DNA of 64,000 nucleotides, from NCBI RefSeq assembly GCF_049065735.1, contig NZ_JBAKHD010000002.1, positions 1 through 64,000 of the forward strand, in the 5' to 3' direction. A model generated the notes under the pieces. That model was not told the DNA's origin, did no database searches, and was given only the letters and a program-made list of their open reading frames with translations. Shown here piece after piece: positions 16,462 to 25,268 of the stretch. Positions within the stretch are counted from its first letter, which is position 1, and the number at the start of each line of letters is the position of its first letter. The position numbers were made by a program, and so were the translations under genes. This DNA comes from Paramesorhizobium sp049065735 (GTDB taxonomy: Bacteria > Pseudomonadota > Alphaproteobacteria > Rhizobiales > Rhizobiaceae).

Positions 16462-17082
16462 ATGTCCCGCACCCTTGTCCTCGTTCGGCACGGCCAGAGC
16501 GAATGGAATCTCAAAAACCTCTTCACGGGATGGCGCGATCCGGGCCTGACCGAGAAGGGCGAGAAGGAAGCGAAGGAGGCCGGCAAGCGGCTGAAAGCGG
16601 CTGGCCTTCATTTCGATATCGCCTTCACCTCCGACCTTTCGCGTGCGCAGGCGACCTGCCAGCATATTCTCGATGAAGCCGGCCAGCCGGATTTGAAGAC
16701 AATCCGCAATCAGGCGCTAAACGAGCGCGATTATGGCGAGCTCTCGGGCCTCAACAAGGACGATGCGCGCGTGAAATGGGGCGAAGAGCAGGTCCACATC
16801 TGGCGCCGCTCCTATGACGTGCCGCCGCCGGGCGGCGAGAGCCTGCGCGACACCGGCGCGCGCGTCTGGCCCTATTATCTCCACACCATCCAGCCGCATG
16901 TGCTGCGCGGCGAGACGGTGCTCGTCGCCGCGCATGGCAATTCGCTGCGCGCGCTGATCATGGCGCTCGAGGGTCTTTCGGGCAAGGAAATCGTCGAACG
17001 GGAACTCGGCACCGGCATTCCGATCGTCTACCGGCTCAATGCGGATTCCACCATCGCCTCGAAGGACGTGCTGGAAGGATAA
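16462..17082 (+). CDS. gpmA: 2,3-bisphosphoglycerate-dependent phosphoglycerate mutase
   Basis: A 206-residue cofactor-dependent mutase of glycolysis, interconverting 3- and 2-phosphoglycerate. The phosphohistidine motif LVRHGQSEWN, LNERDYGELSG and the second histidine region VAAHGNSLRAL are present. It is shorter than the 250-residue E. coli enzyme, as is usual for alphaproteobacterial GpmA. ATG 16462 was chosen because GGAG at 16452-16455 is well placed; ATG 16450 would add four residues. Confidence 0.95.
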   Translation: MSRTLVLVRHGQSEWNLKNLFTGWRDPGLTEKGEKEAKEAGKRLKAAGLHFDIAFTSDLSRAQATCQHILDEAGQPDLKTIRNQALNERDYGELSGLNKDDARVKWGEEQVHIWRRSYDVPPPGGESLRDTGARVWPYYLHTIQPHVLRGETVLVAAHGNSLRALIMALEGLSGKEIVERELGTGIPIVYRLNADSTIASKDVLEG

Positions 17083-17171
17083 GCTCTTTCGGGAGCCATG
17101 TTAAAAAGTCGGATAATTTTATCCGAAACCGATTGACAGAGCGCGGACCGCCCCTTACATCGGTCCGCGTC

Positions 17172-17256
17172 GCCCAGATGGCGGAATTGGTAGACGCGCA
17201 GGTTTCAGGTACCTGTGCCGCGAGGCGTGGAGGTTCGAGTCCTCTTCTGGGCACCA
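17172..17256 (+). tRNA. tRNA-Leu (anticodon CAG)
   Basis: The 85-base gene folds as a class II tRNA. The acceptor strands are GCCCAGA and TCTGGGC, the anticodon arm is CAGGT-TTCAGGT-ACCTG with anticodon CAG, the T arm contains GGTTCGAGTCC, and the CCA end is encoded. Its 3' part is duplicated inverted at 15551-15585. Confidence 0.97.
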
Positions 17257-17279
17257 TTTCCTTTGATTATCTTTGTCTT

Positions 17280-17624
17280 TCAATAACTTCCCCCGCGCGG
17301 GGCGAAGAGGATGATGCCGGCGGCGATGACCGCGAGAGCGACTCCGGCGAAATCCCATCTATCGGGCTGCTGCCCCTCAACCACCCAGAGCCACAACAGC
17401 GACGTCATGATATAGATGCCGCCATAGGCCGCATAAGCACGTCCTGCATTCTCGCTCGGCGCAAGGGTCAGCAGGAAGGCGAAGGCGACCAGCGAGCCTA
17501 GTCCCGGCGCGAGCCATAAGACCGACTTCCCCTGTTTCAGCCACGCCCAGAAGGCAAAGCAGCCCGCAATCTCGGCAATGGCTGCGCCGATATAGATCAG
17601 GGCCGTGGTGAGATAGATTTGCAT
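17280..17624 (-). CDS. YnfA/UPF0060 family membrane protein
   Basis: The 114-residue protein has four hydrophobic helices and the family signature: IAEIAGCFAFWAWLKQGKS, AYAAYGGIYI and a C-terminal RWDFAGVALAVIAAGIILFAPRG. YnfA-type proteins resemble small multidrug resistance transporters, but a substrate is not established here. The start at 17624 begins at the first helix; upstream in-frame codons would overlap the PIN toxin gene. It lies 23 bases downstream of that gene on the same strand. Confidence 0.9.
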   Translation of the reverse strand: MQIYLTTALIYIGAAIAEIAGCFAFWAWLKQGKSVLWLAPGLGSLVAFAFLLTLAPSENAGRAYAAYGGIYIMTSLLWLWVVEGQQPDRWDFAGVALAVIAAGIILFAPRGGSY

Positions 17625-17646
17625 CCGGAATTCCTCGACCGCCGTC

Positions 17647-18048
17647 TCACCATAGCCTTCCGCGCCAAGCGGCACTGGCGGCGAGTTCGTCAAAGACTGG
17701 ATCGGCAGACACCAGAACCAGGCCTCGTTCAAGGGCGGTTGCCGCCAGGAAGCGATCAAAGGGGTCGCGGTGGGGCCAATCCATTATCGCAGCGCTAAGA
17801 CAGATTGCCGGCGACAGCTCAGCCACATAGCCGCCCTGCTCCTCTATCAGGCCCGGCAATCGTTTGAGAAAGGGCGCCATTTCCGGCCATTTGCCGAGAC
17901 GGACTTTCTGTCCGATCTCGAACAGGCTGACGGGACTGATATAGACATTGTCGGCCTCCTCGATTGCGGTGATGGCCTTCGCCGACAGGTGCCCTCCGCC
18001 TGCAATCGCCCATGCCCACACATGCGTATCCAGCAGGATCTGGGTCAC
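17647..18048 (-). CDS. PIN-domain toxin (VapC-like), module 1
   Basis: A 133-residue PIN-domain RNase. The four acidic positions are visible: D7 in ILLDTH, E44 in SLFEIG, D95/D98 in HRDPFDRFLAATA and D116 in VSADPVFD. These bind Mg2+ for RNA cleavage. The start overlaps the antitoxin stop by 4 bases. Its closest relative in the window is the toxin at 31604-31990, which shares DTH, SLxEI and H.DPFDR.L motifs. PIN toxins normally inhibit translation by cutting tRNA or rRNA; the target is unknown. Confidence 0.92.
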   Translation of the reverse strand: MTQILLDTHVWAWAIAGGGHLSAKAITAIEEADNVYISPVSLFEIGQKVRLGKWPEMAPFLKRLPGLIEEQGGYVAELSPAICLSAAIMDWPHRDPFDRFLAATALERGLVLVSADPVFDELAASAAWRGRLW

Positions 18049-18278
18049 TCCTTGCCCTCCCAGAGGGCCAGTTCTCCTTCCTCCATCGGTGCGAGAAAAT
18101 TCGGGACCGTCCCCTCCAGCTCGTCCTTCAATATGCCGATAACGAATCTGGTCTGGGGGATGGCGACAATCTTGGCGACCGGACGTTTCCCCTTGGCGAT
18201 AACGACCTCCTCGCCCGCGATGGCGGCCTCGATCAACTTCGATAAATTGGTCTTAGCCGCGTGAACCGTAACCTGCAT
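18045..18278 (-). CDS. Phd/YefM-type antitoxin, module 1
   Basis: The 77-residue protein has the Phd/YefM fold: MQVTVHAAKTNLSKLIEAAIAGEEVVIAKGKRPVAKIVAI, followed by a toxin-wrapping tail ending in EEGELALWEGKE. The start at 18278 (MQVTVH) matches the family; an upstream start at 18305 would run through the operator-like repeats. The gene precedes and overlaps its PIN toxin, so the pair is one transcriptional unit and probably autoregulated. Confidence 0.9.
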   Translation of the reverse strand: MQVTVHAAKTNLSKLIEAAIAGEEVVIAKGKRPVAKIVAIPQTRFVIGILKDELEGTVPNFLAPMEEGELALWEGKE

Positions 18279-18288
18279 GACCGCATCC

Positions 18289-18316
18289 TTAGCTAACTTA
18301 GTCAATATACTGTATT
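18289..18316 (-). promoter_or_regulatory. Repeat-rich leader of Phd/PIN module 1
   Basis: Read on the minus strand the leader contains GACTAAGTTAGCTAAG, with a repeated CTAAG unit, next to a small palindrome ATACAGTAT. The GACTAAGTT part recurs in front of the second Phd/PIN module at 31328. Shared repeats and position suit an operator for Phd-family antitoxins. No clear -35/-10 pair was identified. Confidence 0.45.
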
Positions 18317-18396
18317 GCTTTTCGGATTACCAGCGGCCAAGGGAACCTTCACCGAGCCGAAGAGTTCTCCGAAGCCGATTTCACCGGAGGGGGTTC

Positions 18397-19143
18397 ATGC
18401 CGTTCGATTTTCTTTCCGCCGATTTTCTCACCTTCGTTCTCATCGGCTTCTGCGCGCAGATCGTTGATGGGGCGCTTGGGATGGCGTTCGGGGTGCTGTC
18501 CACGACCAGCCTTCTGGCCATAGGAATGCCTCCGGCGACGGCGAGCGCCATGACGCATGTGGCAGAAGTTTTCACCACCGCCGCTTCGGGCATCTCCCAT
18601 GCCTATCAGCGCAATGTGAACTGGCATTTCGTCGCGCGGCTGGCCCCGGCGGGCATAGCGGGCGGAGTCATCGGCGCTTATCTGCTGACGCAGATCCACG
18701 GCAAGGCGATTGAGCCGTTCGTCTCGGCCTATCTCGTCGCCATCGGAATCTACATCCTCTTCAAGGCGTTCCGGCCGCTTTGGCCGCGCGATGTGCGCGA
18801 TTGGATCATCCCCTATGTCGGGTTCGGCGGCGGCCTCCTCGATGCGGCGGGCGGGGGCGGCTGGGGCCCGATCGTGACGACCTCGCTCGTCGGCCGCGGG
18901 CATGATCCGAAGAAGGTGATCGGCTCCACCAACCTCACCGAATTCCTGGTGACGCTGTCGATCTCCATCATCTTCGTGCTGACGCTCGGCTGGTCGGAAT
19001 TGAACGCGGCCATCGGCTTGATTGTCGGTGGCGTCATCGCCGCGCCCATCGGCGCCTATGTGGTTAAACGCGTGCCGGTGCGCCCGCTGATGGTGGCGGT
19101 GGCGCTGATCATCATCGCAACGTCGGCTATAAGAATATTGTAG
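18397..19143 (+). CDS. TSUP/TauE-SafE family membrane permease
   Basis: The 248-residue protein has seven to eight hydrophobic segments and two internal TSUP repeats, each with a conserved Gly-rich loop: QIVDGALGMAFGVLST in the first half and GFGGGLLDAAGGGGWGPIVTTSL in the second. TSUP proteins export or import small anions such as sulfite, sulfonates or thiosulfate. No context fixes the substrate. GGAGGGGG before ATG 18397 sets the start. Confidence 0.92.
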   Translation: MPFDFLSADFLTFVLIGFCAQIVDGALGMAFGVLSTTSLLAIGMPPATASAMTHVAEVFTTAASGISHAYQRNVNWHFVARLAPAGIAGGVIGAYLLTQIHGKAIEPFVSAYLVAIGIYILFKAFRPLWPRDVRDWIIPYVGFGGGLLDAAGGGGWGPIVTTSLVGRGHDPKKVIGSTNLTEFLVTLSISIIFVLTLGWSELNAAIGLIVGGVIAAPIGAYVVKRVPVRPLMVAVALIIIATSAIRIL

Positions 19144-19259
19144 AGGTGGCCGGGCAAGGATGGCAAAAACTTGCGCCCCCCCACCCTTAAAGACTATCTT
19201 AGCACCATCCCTTTCCCGGCCGGCAGGTCCCGGCGCGCTTACAGGCAAAAAGGCAAGCG

Positions 19260-20093
19260 TTGGTGCGAAGAAAGCTTCAGGGTAACAGCAGGCTCTCCGC
19301 GAACATTCTTACGGCCATTCGCAACAGGCCCGGCCACAGGCCGCCTTCCGCCAACAGGGGCGTGGGGGATACGATCATCGCGTCCTACAATGTGCATAAA
19401 TGCATCGGCGTGGACAACAAGTTCGATCCCGAGCGCATCCAGCGGGTCATCGCCGAGATCGATGCCGACGTGATCGCCATCCAGGAGGCGGACAAGCGGT
19501 TCGGGCAGCGCTCCGGGCTGCTGGACCTCGCCTGGCTGGAGCGGGAGAGCGGGCTTGTCCCAGCGCCGATCAATCCGATGTCGCCCACCGGCCATGGCTG
19601 GCACGGCAACCTCATCCTCTTGCGCAAGGGCACGGTGCGGCGCGTGCGCCAGTTGAACCTTCCCGGCGTCGAGCCGCGCGGGGCGCTGGTGGCGGATATT
19701 GATTTTTCCATCGGCGAATTGCGCATCATCGCGGCGCATCTGGGCCTGCTGCGGCGCTCGCGCGAGCAGCAGGCGGAGGCGATCCTGGCCGCTTTCGAGG
19801 CGGAGGAGGCGCGCCCTACCCTGCTCATCGGCGACCTCAACGAATGGCGCGTGGGCAAGCGCTCCTCGCTCGCCTCGCTGCTGCCCATCTTTGACCCTTC
19901 CTCGGGCGCGGTGCCGAGCTTTCCCTCACGCTTCCCGGTGCTGGCGCTCGACCGGGTGCTGGGCCATCCGCACGATCTCGTGACCACGCTGGAAGTCCAC
20001 AACACGCCGCTTGCGCGCGTCGCCTCGGATCACCTTCCGATCAAGGCGCATATCGATCTTAGGGCCGTATTCGGCGTCAAACAGGCGTCATAG
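19260..20093 (+). CDS. Endonuclease/exonuclease/phosphatase (EEP) family protein
   Basis: A roughly 277-residue EEP-fold metal-dependent hydrolase with the ordered motifs SYNVHKCIG, IQEAD, IAAHLGLL, LIGDLNEW and ASDHLPI. These give the Asn, Glu, Asp/Asn and Asp-His residues of the active site. Substrates in the family are nucleic acids or phospholipids. Convergent, slightly overlapping cardiolipin synthase and the frequent pairing of such genes in proteobacteria hint at a phospholipid link, which is inference. The start is uncertain: TTG at 19260, GTG at 19263 or a codon nearer to the first motif. Confidence 0.85.
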   Translation: MVRRKLQGNSRLSANILTAIRNRPGHRPPSANRGVGDTIIASYNVHKCIGVDNKFDPERIQRVIAEIDADVIAIQEADKRFGQRSGLLDLAWLERESGLVPAPINPMSPTGHGWHGNLILLRKGTVRRVRQLNLPGVEPRGALVADIDFSIGELRIIAAHLGLLRRSREQQAEAILAAFEAEEARPTLLIGDLNEWRVGKRSSLASLLPIFDPSSGAVPSFPSRFPVLALDRVLGHPHDLVTTLEVHNTPLARVASDHLPIKAHIDLRAVFGVKQAS

Positions 20094-21548
20094 ATAGGGC
20101 GAGCCGAGCCAGATGATGCGCTCCAGCAGCCGGGCCGGGAACGGGCGGGCGCGCAACTCTTCCAGAAGAACGGGCCTGGCGCCCTTCATCGCGGCGCGAA
20201 TGCGCGCATCCACCTTCCTGGCGAAGCGCGCGTCGAACACTTCGACATCCACCTCGAAATTGAGCCGCAGCGAGCGCGGGTCGAGATTGGACGAGCCGAT
20301 ATAGGCCCAGGCATCGTCCACCACCATGAGCTTGGAATGGTTGAAATGCCCGGCCGCGCGCCAGATGCGGCAGCCATCCTTCAACAGCTGGTCGAACTGC
20401 GCGGTCATGGCGTGGTCAACGAGCTTCAGATTGTTGACGCCAGGCACAAGAATATCCACAGCCACGCCGCGCCTTGCCGCCGTCACCAGCGCGCTGATGA
20501 GCTCGCGGTCCGGCAGGAAATAGGGCGACATGATGCGGATATAATCCTTGGCGACCGAAAACGCCCCGATCATCATACGGTGATTGGTCTCGAGGCTCCT
20601 ATCCGGTCCTGACGGGACCACGCGCGCGAGGATGCCCGATCCCAGCCGGGCCTCGGGCGGAACGATGGCCCAGGCGGGGCCGGTCAAAAGCTCGCCTGTG
20701 ACGAACAGCCAGTCCTCCAGCGCGGTGTGAAACAAATCGGTGACGATGGGACCGGTGACGCGGAAATGCGTGTCGCCCGCGACGTTTTCGCCCGCTACGG
20801 CGGCGGCGAAGCCGGCGCGAATGTTCATGCCGCCGGTGAAGGCGACCGCGCCGTCGACGATGAGGATCTTGCGGTGCGTGCGCAGATTCGCATAGGGCAG
20901 CCGGAGGCCGATGATGATGTTGCCGTTGAACACATCGACCGGCACCCCGCCGCGCTTCAAATAGCCGACGATGCTGGGGATCGAATAGCGCACACCGACC
21001 GCATCGATGAGCACCCGAACCTCGACGCCGCGCCTGACGGCCCGCACCAGCGCATCGGCGAAGCGGATGCCGATGACATCCCTGTCGAAGATGTAGGTTT
21101 CGAGGAGGATGCTGCGCTGCGCCCCGTCAATGGCGGCGAGCATGGCGGCATAGGCCTCGTCGCCATCGGGCAGAACCTCGATGCCGTTGCCCGAAGTGAG
21201 GTGATAGCGGCTGACGCGGTCGCCCAGCGTCTTCATGGTCGCCAGCGCATCGCCGAACTGCCGCTCCATCGTCTCGTCCGCCACGTCATATTCGGCGAGA
21301 TGATATTGCTCAACCTTTGGCATCCCCGCGCGTTGTAGTGTCAGCGTCGAGCGGCGTATGCGGTTGATGCCCGCCACGGCATAGATGAGCGCGCCGACGA
21401 CCGGCGAGAGAACGATGACGCCGACCCAGCCGATTGCCGCGCGAACGTCCTCCTTCGTCATCGTGGCGTGAATGGCCGCCGCCGCGCCCATGACGAGCGA
21501 AACGACGGCGAAGATTTGCGCCCAATAGGTCGAGATGGCTTCAAGCAT
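20088..21548 (-). CDS. Cardiolipin synthase (phospholipase D family)
   Basis: A 486-residue membrane enzyme with two N-terminal helices (ISTYWAQIFAVVSLVMGAAAAIHA and IGWVGVIVLSPVVGALIYAVAG) and two HKD catalytic motifs: HRKILIVDGAVAFTGG and HSKLMVVDDAWAYIGSSNLDPRS. It condenses phospholipids to cardiolipin. The start was set at 21548 (MLEAIS), right before the first helix; the open frame extends further but with unconvincing sequence. It converges on the EEP gene with a 6-base overlap. Confidence 0.93.
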   Translation of the reverse strand: MLEAISTYWAQIFAVVSLVMGAAAAIHATMTKEDVRAAIGWVGVIVLSPVVGALIYAVAGINRIRRSTLTLQRAGMPKVEQYHLAEYDVADETMERQFGDALATMKTLGDRVSRYHLTSGNGIEVLPDGDEAYAAMLAAIDGAQRSILLETYIFDRDVIGIRFADALVRAVRRGVEVRVLIDAVGVRYSIPSIVGYLKRGGVPVDVFNGNIIIGLRLPYANLRTHRKILIVDGAVAFTGGMNIRAGFAAAVAGENVAGDTHFRVTGPIVTDLFHTALEDWLFVTGELLTGPAWAIVPPEARLGSGILARVVPSGPDRSLETNHRMMIGAFSVAKDYIRIMSPYFLPDRELISALVTAARRGVAVDILVPGVNNLKLVDHAMTAQFDQLLKDGCRIWRAAGHFNHSKLMVVDDAWAYIGSSNLDPRSLRLNFEVDVEVFDARFARKVDARIRAAMKGARPVLLEELRARPFPARLLERIIWLGSPYL

Positions 21549-21797
21549 GAGAAATGGCAGTCCTGATGACGGCCTTTTATCCGCGAAATCAAAGGTTTTG
21601 GGAAGAGCAACCGGCAGGGCAAATAATGCAATCACAAGATGGAGAGGAATGATTTCCATCGCCAACAGAAGACACATGTATTTCTCAAAGAATAACCAAG
21701 ATGAAGGATAAAATTAAATTTAATTTGGCACAGTCGATTTAAGTTCATCCGCGCGATCCTACAGGATCATGCTTCCAGTCTTGTCAGGAGAAGTGAA

Positions 21798-22514
21798 ATG
21801 GCTAAGACACCAGGAACTATCATGCCGGCCAATATTCCAAACGCAGCCGACGTTTCGGAGATACTTCGGAGCAAATGGGCATGGTTCGTCGGCATCGGCA
21901 TATTGCTGCTCCTCCTTGGCGGCATTGCGCTCGGCAATCTCGTGCTCGCGACCGTGGCGTCCGTCCTCTTCATCGGCATGCTGATGCTTTTGGGCGGCAT
22001 CATCGAGATCGTCCATGCCTTTGGCGTTACGGGGTGGAAGAGCCACCTCTTCTGGGCGCTGAGCGGGCTGCTTTATGCCGCTGCCGGCATCGTCGCCTTC
22101 ATGAACCCCATCCTCGCTTCCACAGTGCTGACCTTCCTGCTCGCCGCGGCGCTGCTGGCCACCGGCCTCGTGCGCATCTGGAGCGGTTATGAGGCGAGGC
22201 ACAACACGACGGGCTGGGGCTGGATCGTGGCGACGGGCGTTCTGACGGCGCTGGTGGGCATCGTCATCGCGCTCGGCTGGCCGGTCAACAGCCTGTGGGT
22301 GCTCGGCGCCTTCCTGGCAATCGACCTGATCTTCCAGGGCTGGTCGTTCATCGCCTTCGGCCTCGGCCTCAAGGGCTTCGGAAACCCCGCGCCTCTCGCC
22401 GCCGCCGTCAGCGCCCCTGCCCCCGCCGTCAGGAAAACCAGCAGGGCAAAACCGGCCGCACGGGCAAAGACGACTACCTCGCGGGCGAGAACAACCGCCT
22501 CCAAGGCGAAATAA
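21798..22514 (+). CDS. HdeD/DUF308 family membrane protein with basic tail
   Basis: The 238-residue protein has six hydrophobic helices in the HdeD/DUF308 arrangement (SKWAWFVGIGILLLLLGGIAL, IGMLMLLGGIIEIVHAF, FWALSGLLYAAAGIVAFMNP). HdeD proteins are linked to acid tolerance in enteric bacteria; function here is unknown. The last 35 residues form an unusual Lys/Arg/Ala/Thr-rich tail (KTSRAKPAARAKTTTSRA) resembling histone-like linkers. GTCAGGAGAAGTG before the ATG is a good ribosome site. Confidence 0.85.
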   Translation: MAKTPGTIMPANIPNAADVSEILRSKWAWFVGIGILLLLLGGIALGNLVLATVASVLFIGMLMLLGGIIEIVHAFGVTGWKSHLFWALSGLLYAAAGIVAFMNPILASTVLTFLLAAALLATGLVRIWSGYEARHNTTGWGWIVATGVLTALVGIVIALGWPVNSLWVLGAFLAIDLIFQGWSFIAFGLGLKGFGNPAPLAAAVSAPAPAVRKTSRAKPAARAKTTTSRARTTASKAK

Positions 22515-22649
22515 ATCTGCTGACGCTGCGAGCCGCGGCCAGAGCCATTCGCTGGTGGCCGGTCGCGTGCTTCCATCAAAACGGGTCGACGGGCGGCGCT
22601 TGGGCTGGTAGAAGCCCGCAGTTCCGATTTTCGAAATGAGCTTGCCCGC

Positions 22650-24233
22650 ATGCCCGCCGCCGATCATCCCGTTTCCAAACGCCGCACTTTCGCGATCATC
22701 GCCCACCCGGACGCCGGCAAGACGACGCTGACGGAAAAGCTCTTGCTTTTCGGCGGCGCGATCCAGCTTGCCGGCGAGGTCAAGGCGAAGAAGGACCGAA
22801 TCCAGACGCGGTCGGACTGGATGAAGATCGAGCGCGAGCGCGGCATCTCGGTCGTTACCTCGGTCATGACCTTCGAATACAAGGATTGCGTCTTCAATCT
22901 GCTCGATACGCCGGGCCATGAGGATTTCGCCGACGACACCTACCGCACGCTGACGGCGGTGGACTCCGCTGTCATGGTCATCGACGCGGCCAAGGGCATC
23001 GAGCCGCGCACGCTGAAGCTCTTCGAAGTCTGCCGGATGCGCGACATCCCGATCATCACCTTCGTCAACAAGATGGACCGCGAGGCGCGCGACCCGCTGG
23101 AAATCCTTGACGAGATCGAGGAGAAGCTGGCGCTCGACACAGCGCCCATCACCTGGCCCATCGGCTCGGGGAAAAGCTTTGCCGGTACCTTCGATCTCCA
23201 CAACAGCACGCTGCGCCGTCAGGACAATGAGGAGCAGCCGACCAAGGTGCGCGGCCCCGAAGACGCGGCCAAGTTGCTGCCGGAAAATGAACGGCAGGCG
23301 TGGATCGACGGGGTGGAACTGGCGCAGGGCGTCTGCCGCCCGTTCAATGTGCAGGCCTTCCGCGAAGGGCACATGACGCCGGTTTATTTCGGCTCGGCGC
23401 TCAAGAATTACGGCGTGCGCGACCTGATCGAGGCCTTCTGCGACTATGGCCCCTCCCCGCGCGCGCAGGACGCCGACACGCGCAAGGTGGAGGCGACCGA
23501 GGAGCGGATGACCGGCTTCGTCTTCAAGATCCAGGCCAATATGGACCCAAACCACCGCGACCGCATCGCCTTCCTGCGCGTCTGTTCAGGCAAGCTCGCG
23601 CGGGGCATGAAGGCGAAGCTGGTGCGTACCGGCAAGCCGATGAGCCTTTCGGCGCCGCAATTCTTCTTCGCCCGCACGCGGCAGATCGCCGACGAAGCGT
23701 TCGCAGGCGACGTGGTGGGCATACCGAACCACGGCACGCTGCGCATCGGCGACACGCTGACCGAGGGCGAGGACATTCTCTTCCGCGGCGTCCCCAACTT
23801 CGCCCCGGAGATCCTGCGCCGCGTGCGGCTTGACGATGCGATGAAGGCGAAGAAGCTGAAAGAAGCTTTGCAGCAGATGGCGGAGGAAGGCGTGGTGCAG
23901 CTTTTCCTGCCCGATGACGGCTCGCCCGCCATTGTCGGCGTCGTCGGCGCACTCCAGATCGACGTGCTGACCGAGCGGCTGAAAGTGGAATATTCGCTTC
24001 CGGTCGGTTTCGAAATGTCGCGCTTTTCTGTCTGCCGCTGGATCTCGGCGGACGATCCGGCGGAGCTTTCCCGCTTCATCGCCGCGCACCGCGCCGATAT
24101 CGCACATGATCTTGACAACGATCCGGTATTTCTCGCCCAGAACGGCTTCTCGCTGAATTATGAGGCGGAGCGCTGGAAGGCGATCCGCTTCGCCACCGTC
24201 AAGGATTATCAGGTGCGCGACAGGGCCGCCTGA
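22650..24233 (+). CDS. prfC: Peptide chain release factor 3
   Basis: The 527-residue GTPase recycles RF1/RF2 from ribosomes. G-motifs AHPDAGKTTLTEK, RERGISVVTSVMTFEY, DTPGHEDFADD and NKMDREARDP are intact, with the RF3-specific GRPF-like and C-terminal domains (FEMSRFSVCRWI, GFSLNYEAERWKAIRF). Length is normal. The aminoglycoside phosphotransferase-like gene follows 11 bases later on the same strand and may be co-transcribed. Confidence 0.96.
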   Translation: MPAADHPVSKRRTFAIIAHPDAGKTTLTEKLLLFGGAIQLAGEVKAKKDRIQTRSDWMKIERERGISVVTSVMTFEYKDCVFNLLDTPGHEDFADDTYRTLTAVDSAVMVIDAAKGIEPRTLKLFEVCRMRDIPIITFVNKMDREARDPLEILDEIEEKLALDTAPITWPIGSGKSFAGTFDLHNSTLRRQDNEEQPTKVRGPEDAAKLLPENERQAWIDGVELAQGVCRPFNVQAFREGHMTPVYFGSALKNYGVRDLIEAFCDYGPSPRAQDADTRKVEATEERMTGFVFKIQANMDPNHRDRIAFLRVCSGKLARGMKAKLVRTGKPMSLSAPQFFFARTRQIADEAFAGDVVGIPNHGTLRIGDTLTEGEDILFRGVPNFAPEILRRVRLDDAMKAKKLKEALQQMAEEGVVQLFLPDDGSPAIVGVVGALQIDVLTERLKVEYSLPVGFEMSRFSVCRWISADDPAELSRFIAAHRADIAHDLDNDPVFLAQNGFSLNYEAERWKAIRFATVKDYQVRDRAA

Positions 24234-24244
24234 CGAGGGGAAAC

Positions 24245-25045
24245 ATGGTCGATTCCGCATTGGCCGCACTCGATCTGCCGCGGGCGTTCGCCAAGCGCCT
24301 TGAAGGCTATCGCAGCCGGAAGGACGATCTCGGTTGTTCATCAGCGCATGTGCTCCTGCTGGAGCATGAGGTAAAGCCGGGGCTGGTGCTGAAGATCGAG
24401 CCGGCGAGCACGGTGGGCGAACTGCCCGGCGAGGCGGCGCGGCTGGAATGGCTGAGAGCGCAGGGCCTCCCGTGCCCCCAAGTGATCGAGTTCGAGATTC
24501 AGCCGGAGCGCAGCCTGCTGCTGATGACGCGGCTTGCCGGAACCGACCTTGCCACATCTATGGGCGGGCTCGCGCCTGATCGCATCGTGCAGTTGCTGGC
24601 GGATGCGCTGAAATCCCTGCACGCCATCGACCCCGCCGCCTGCCCCTTCGACCATCGTCTGGACAATCGTATCGAGGATGCCCGCGCCCGCATGGAAGCG
24701 GGGGAAGTCGATGAAGAGGATTTTGACGAGGAGCGCGAAGGGCGAACGCCGCAAAGCGTGCTCGAGGAGCTTCTGCGCCTCAGACCTGAGAGCGAGGAAC
24801 TCATCGTCACCCATGGCGACGCCTGCCTGCCGAACTTCATGGCCGACAATGGCCGCTTCACCGGCTTCATCGATTGTGGGCGATTGGGCGTCGCCGACCG
24901 GCACCAGGACTTGGCGCTTGCCACATGGAGTGTGATCCATAATCTCGGGGAGGAGTGGGTGAAGCCGTTTCTCGTCGCTTATGGCGGGCCGGAGGTGGAT
25001 GAGAAGAAGATTGCCTATTACCGGCTGCTGGACGAGTTTTTTTAG
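24245..25045 (+). CDS. APH(3')-like aminoglycoside phosphotransferase
   Basis: The 266-residue protein has the APH kinase fold of aminoglycoside 3'-phosphotransferases: LVLKIEPAS with the ATP-binding Lys, the Brenner-like catalytic motif VTHGDACLPN and the metal-binding FIDCGRLGVADRHQDLALA. These match APH(3') far better than generic APH-fold kinases. The chromosomal setting behind prfC and native-looking composition suggest an intrinsic gene. Whether it confers kanamycin/neomycin resistance or acts on another substrate cannot be read from sequence. Confidence 0.85.
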   Translation: MVDSALAALDLPRAFAKRLEGYRSRKDDLGCSSAHVLLLEHEVKPGLVLKIEPASTVGELPGEAARLEWLRAQGLPCPQVIEFEIQPERSLLLMTRLAGTDLATSMGGLAPDRIVQLLADALKSLHAIDPAACPFDHRLDNRIEDARARMEAGEVDEEDFDEEREGRTPQSVLEELLRLRPESEELIVTHGDACLPNFMADNGRFTGFIDCGRLGVADRHQDLALATWSVIHNLGEEWVKPFLVAYGGPEVDEKKIAYYRLLDEFF

Positions 25046-25074
25046 CGCCATTTCAGCTTTTAGCTTGAAACCTT

Positions 25075-25255
25075 GGCGGGACAGCGCCCCCCTCTGTCCT
25101 GCCGGACATCTCCCCCGCTAGGGGGGAGATTACGCCTTCATCCGCGGTGGTATCAATTGTCGACGTTGGAAGGTGAGCGGCGATATCCATATCAGCCAAT
25201 CTCCCCCCTTGCGGGGGAGATGCCCGGCAGGGCAGAGGGGGGGCGCTGTCCCGCC
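25075..25255. repeat. MITE-like element A1 (181 bp)
   Basis: The ends are near-perfect inverted repeats of about 55 bp, each starting GGCGGGACAGCGCC and containing its own CTCCCCC-GGGGGAG hairpin. The element has no coding capacity. Its interior (GATTACGCCTTCAT to CAGCCAATC) aligns over the full length with element A2 at 58579-58739 in the opposite orientation. It fills the gap between the APH gene and the sigma factor gene. Confidence 0.85.
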
Positions 25256-25268
25256 GACGCTCAATTTC

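Noticed and set aside
21759..23555. 598-codon open frame antisense to the HdeD-like gene and prfC
   Set aside because: Low-complexity shadow of two genuine genes, crossing their intergenic gap.
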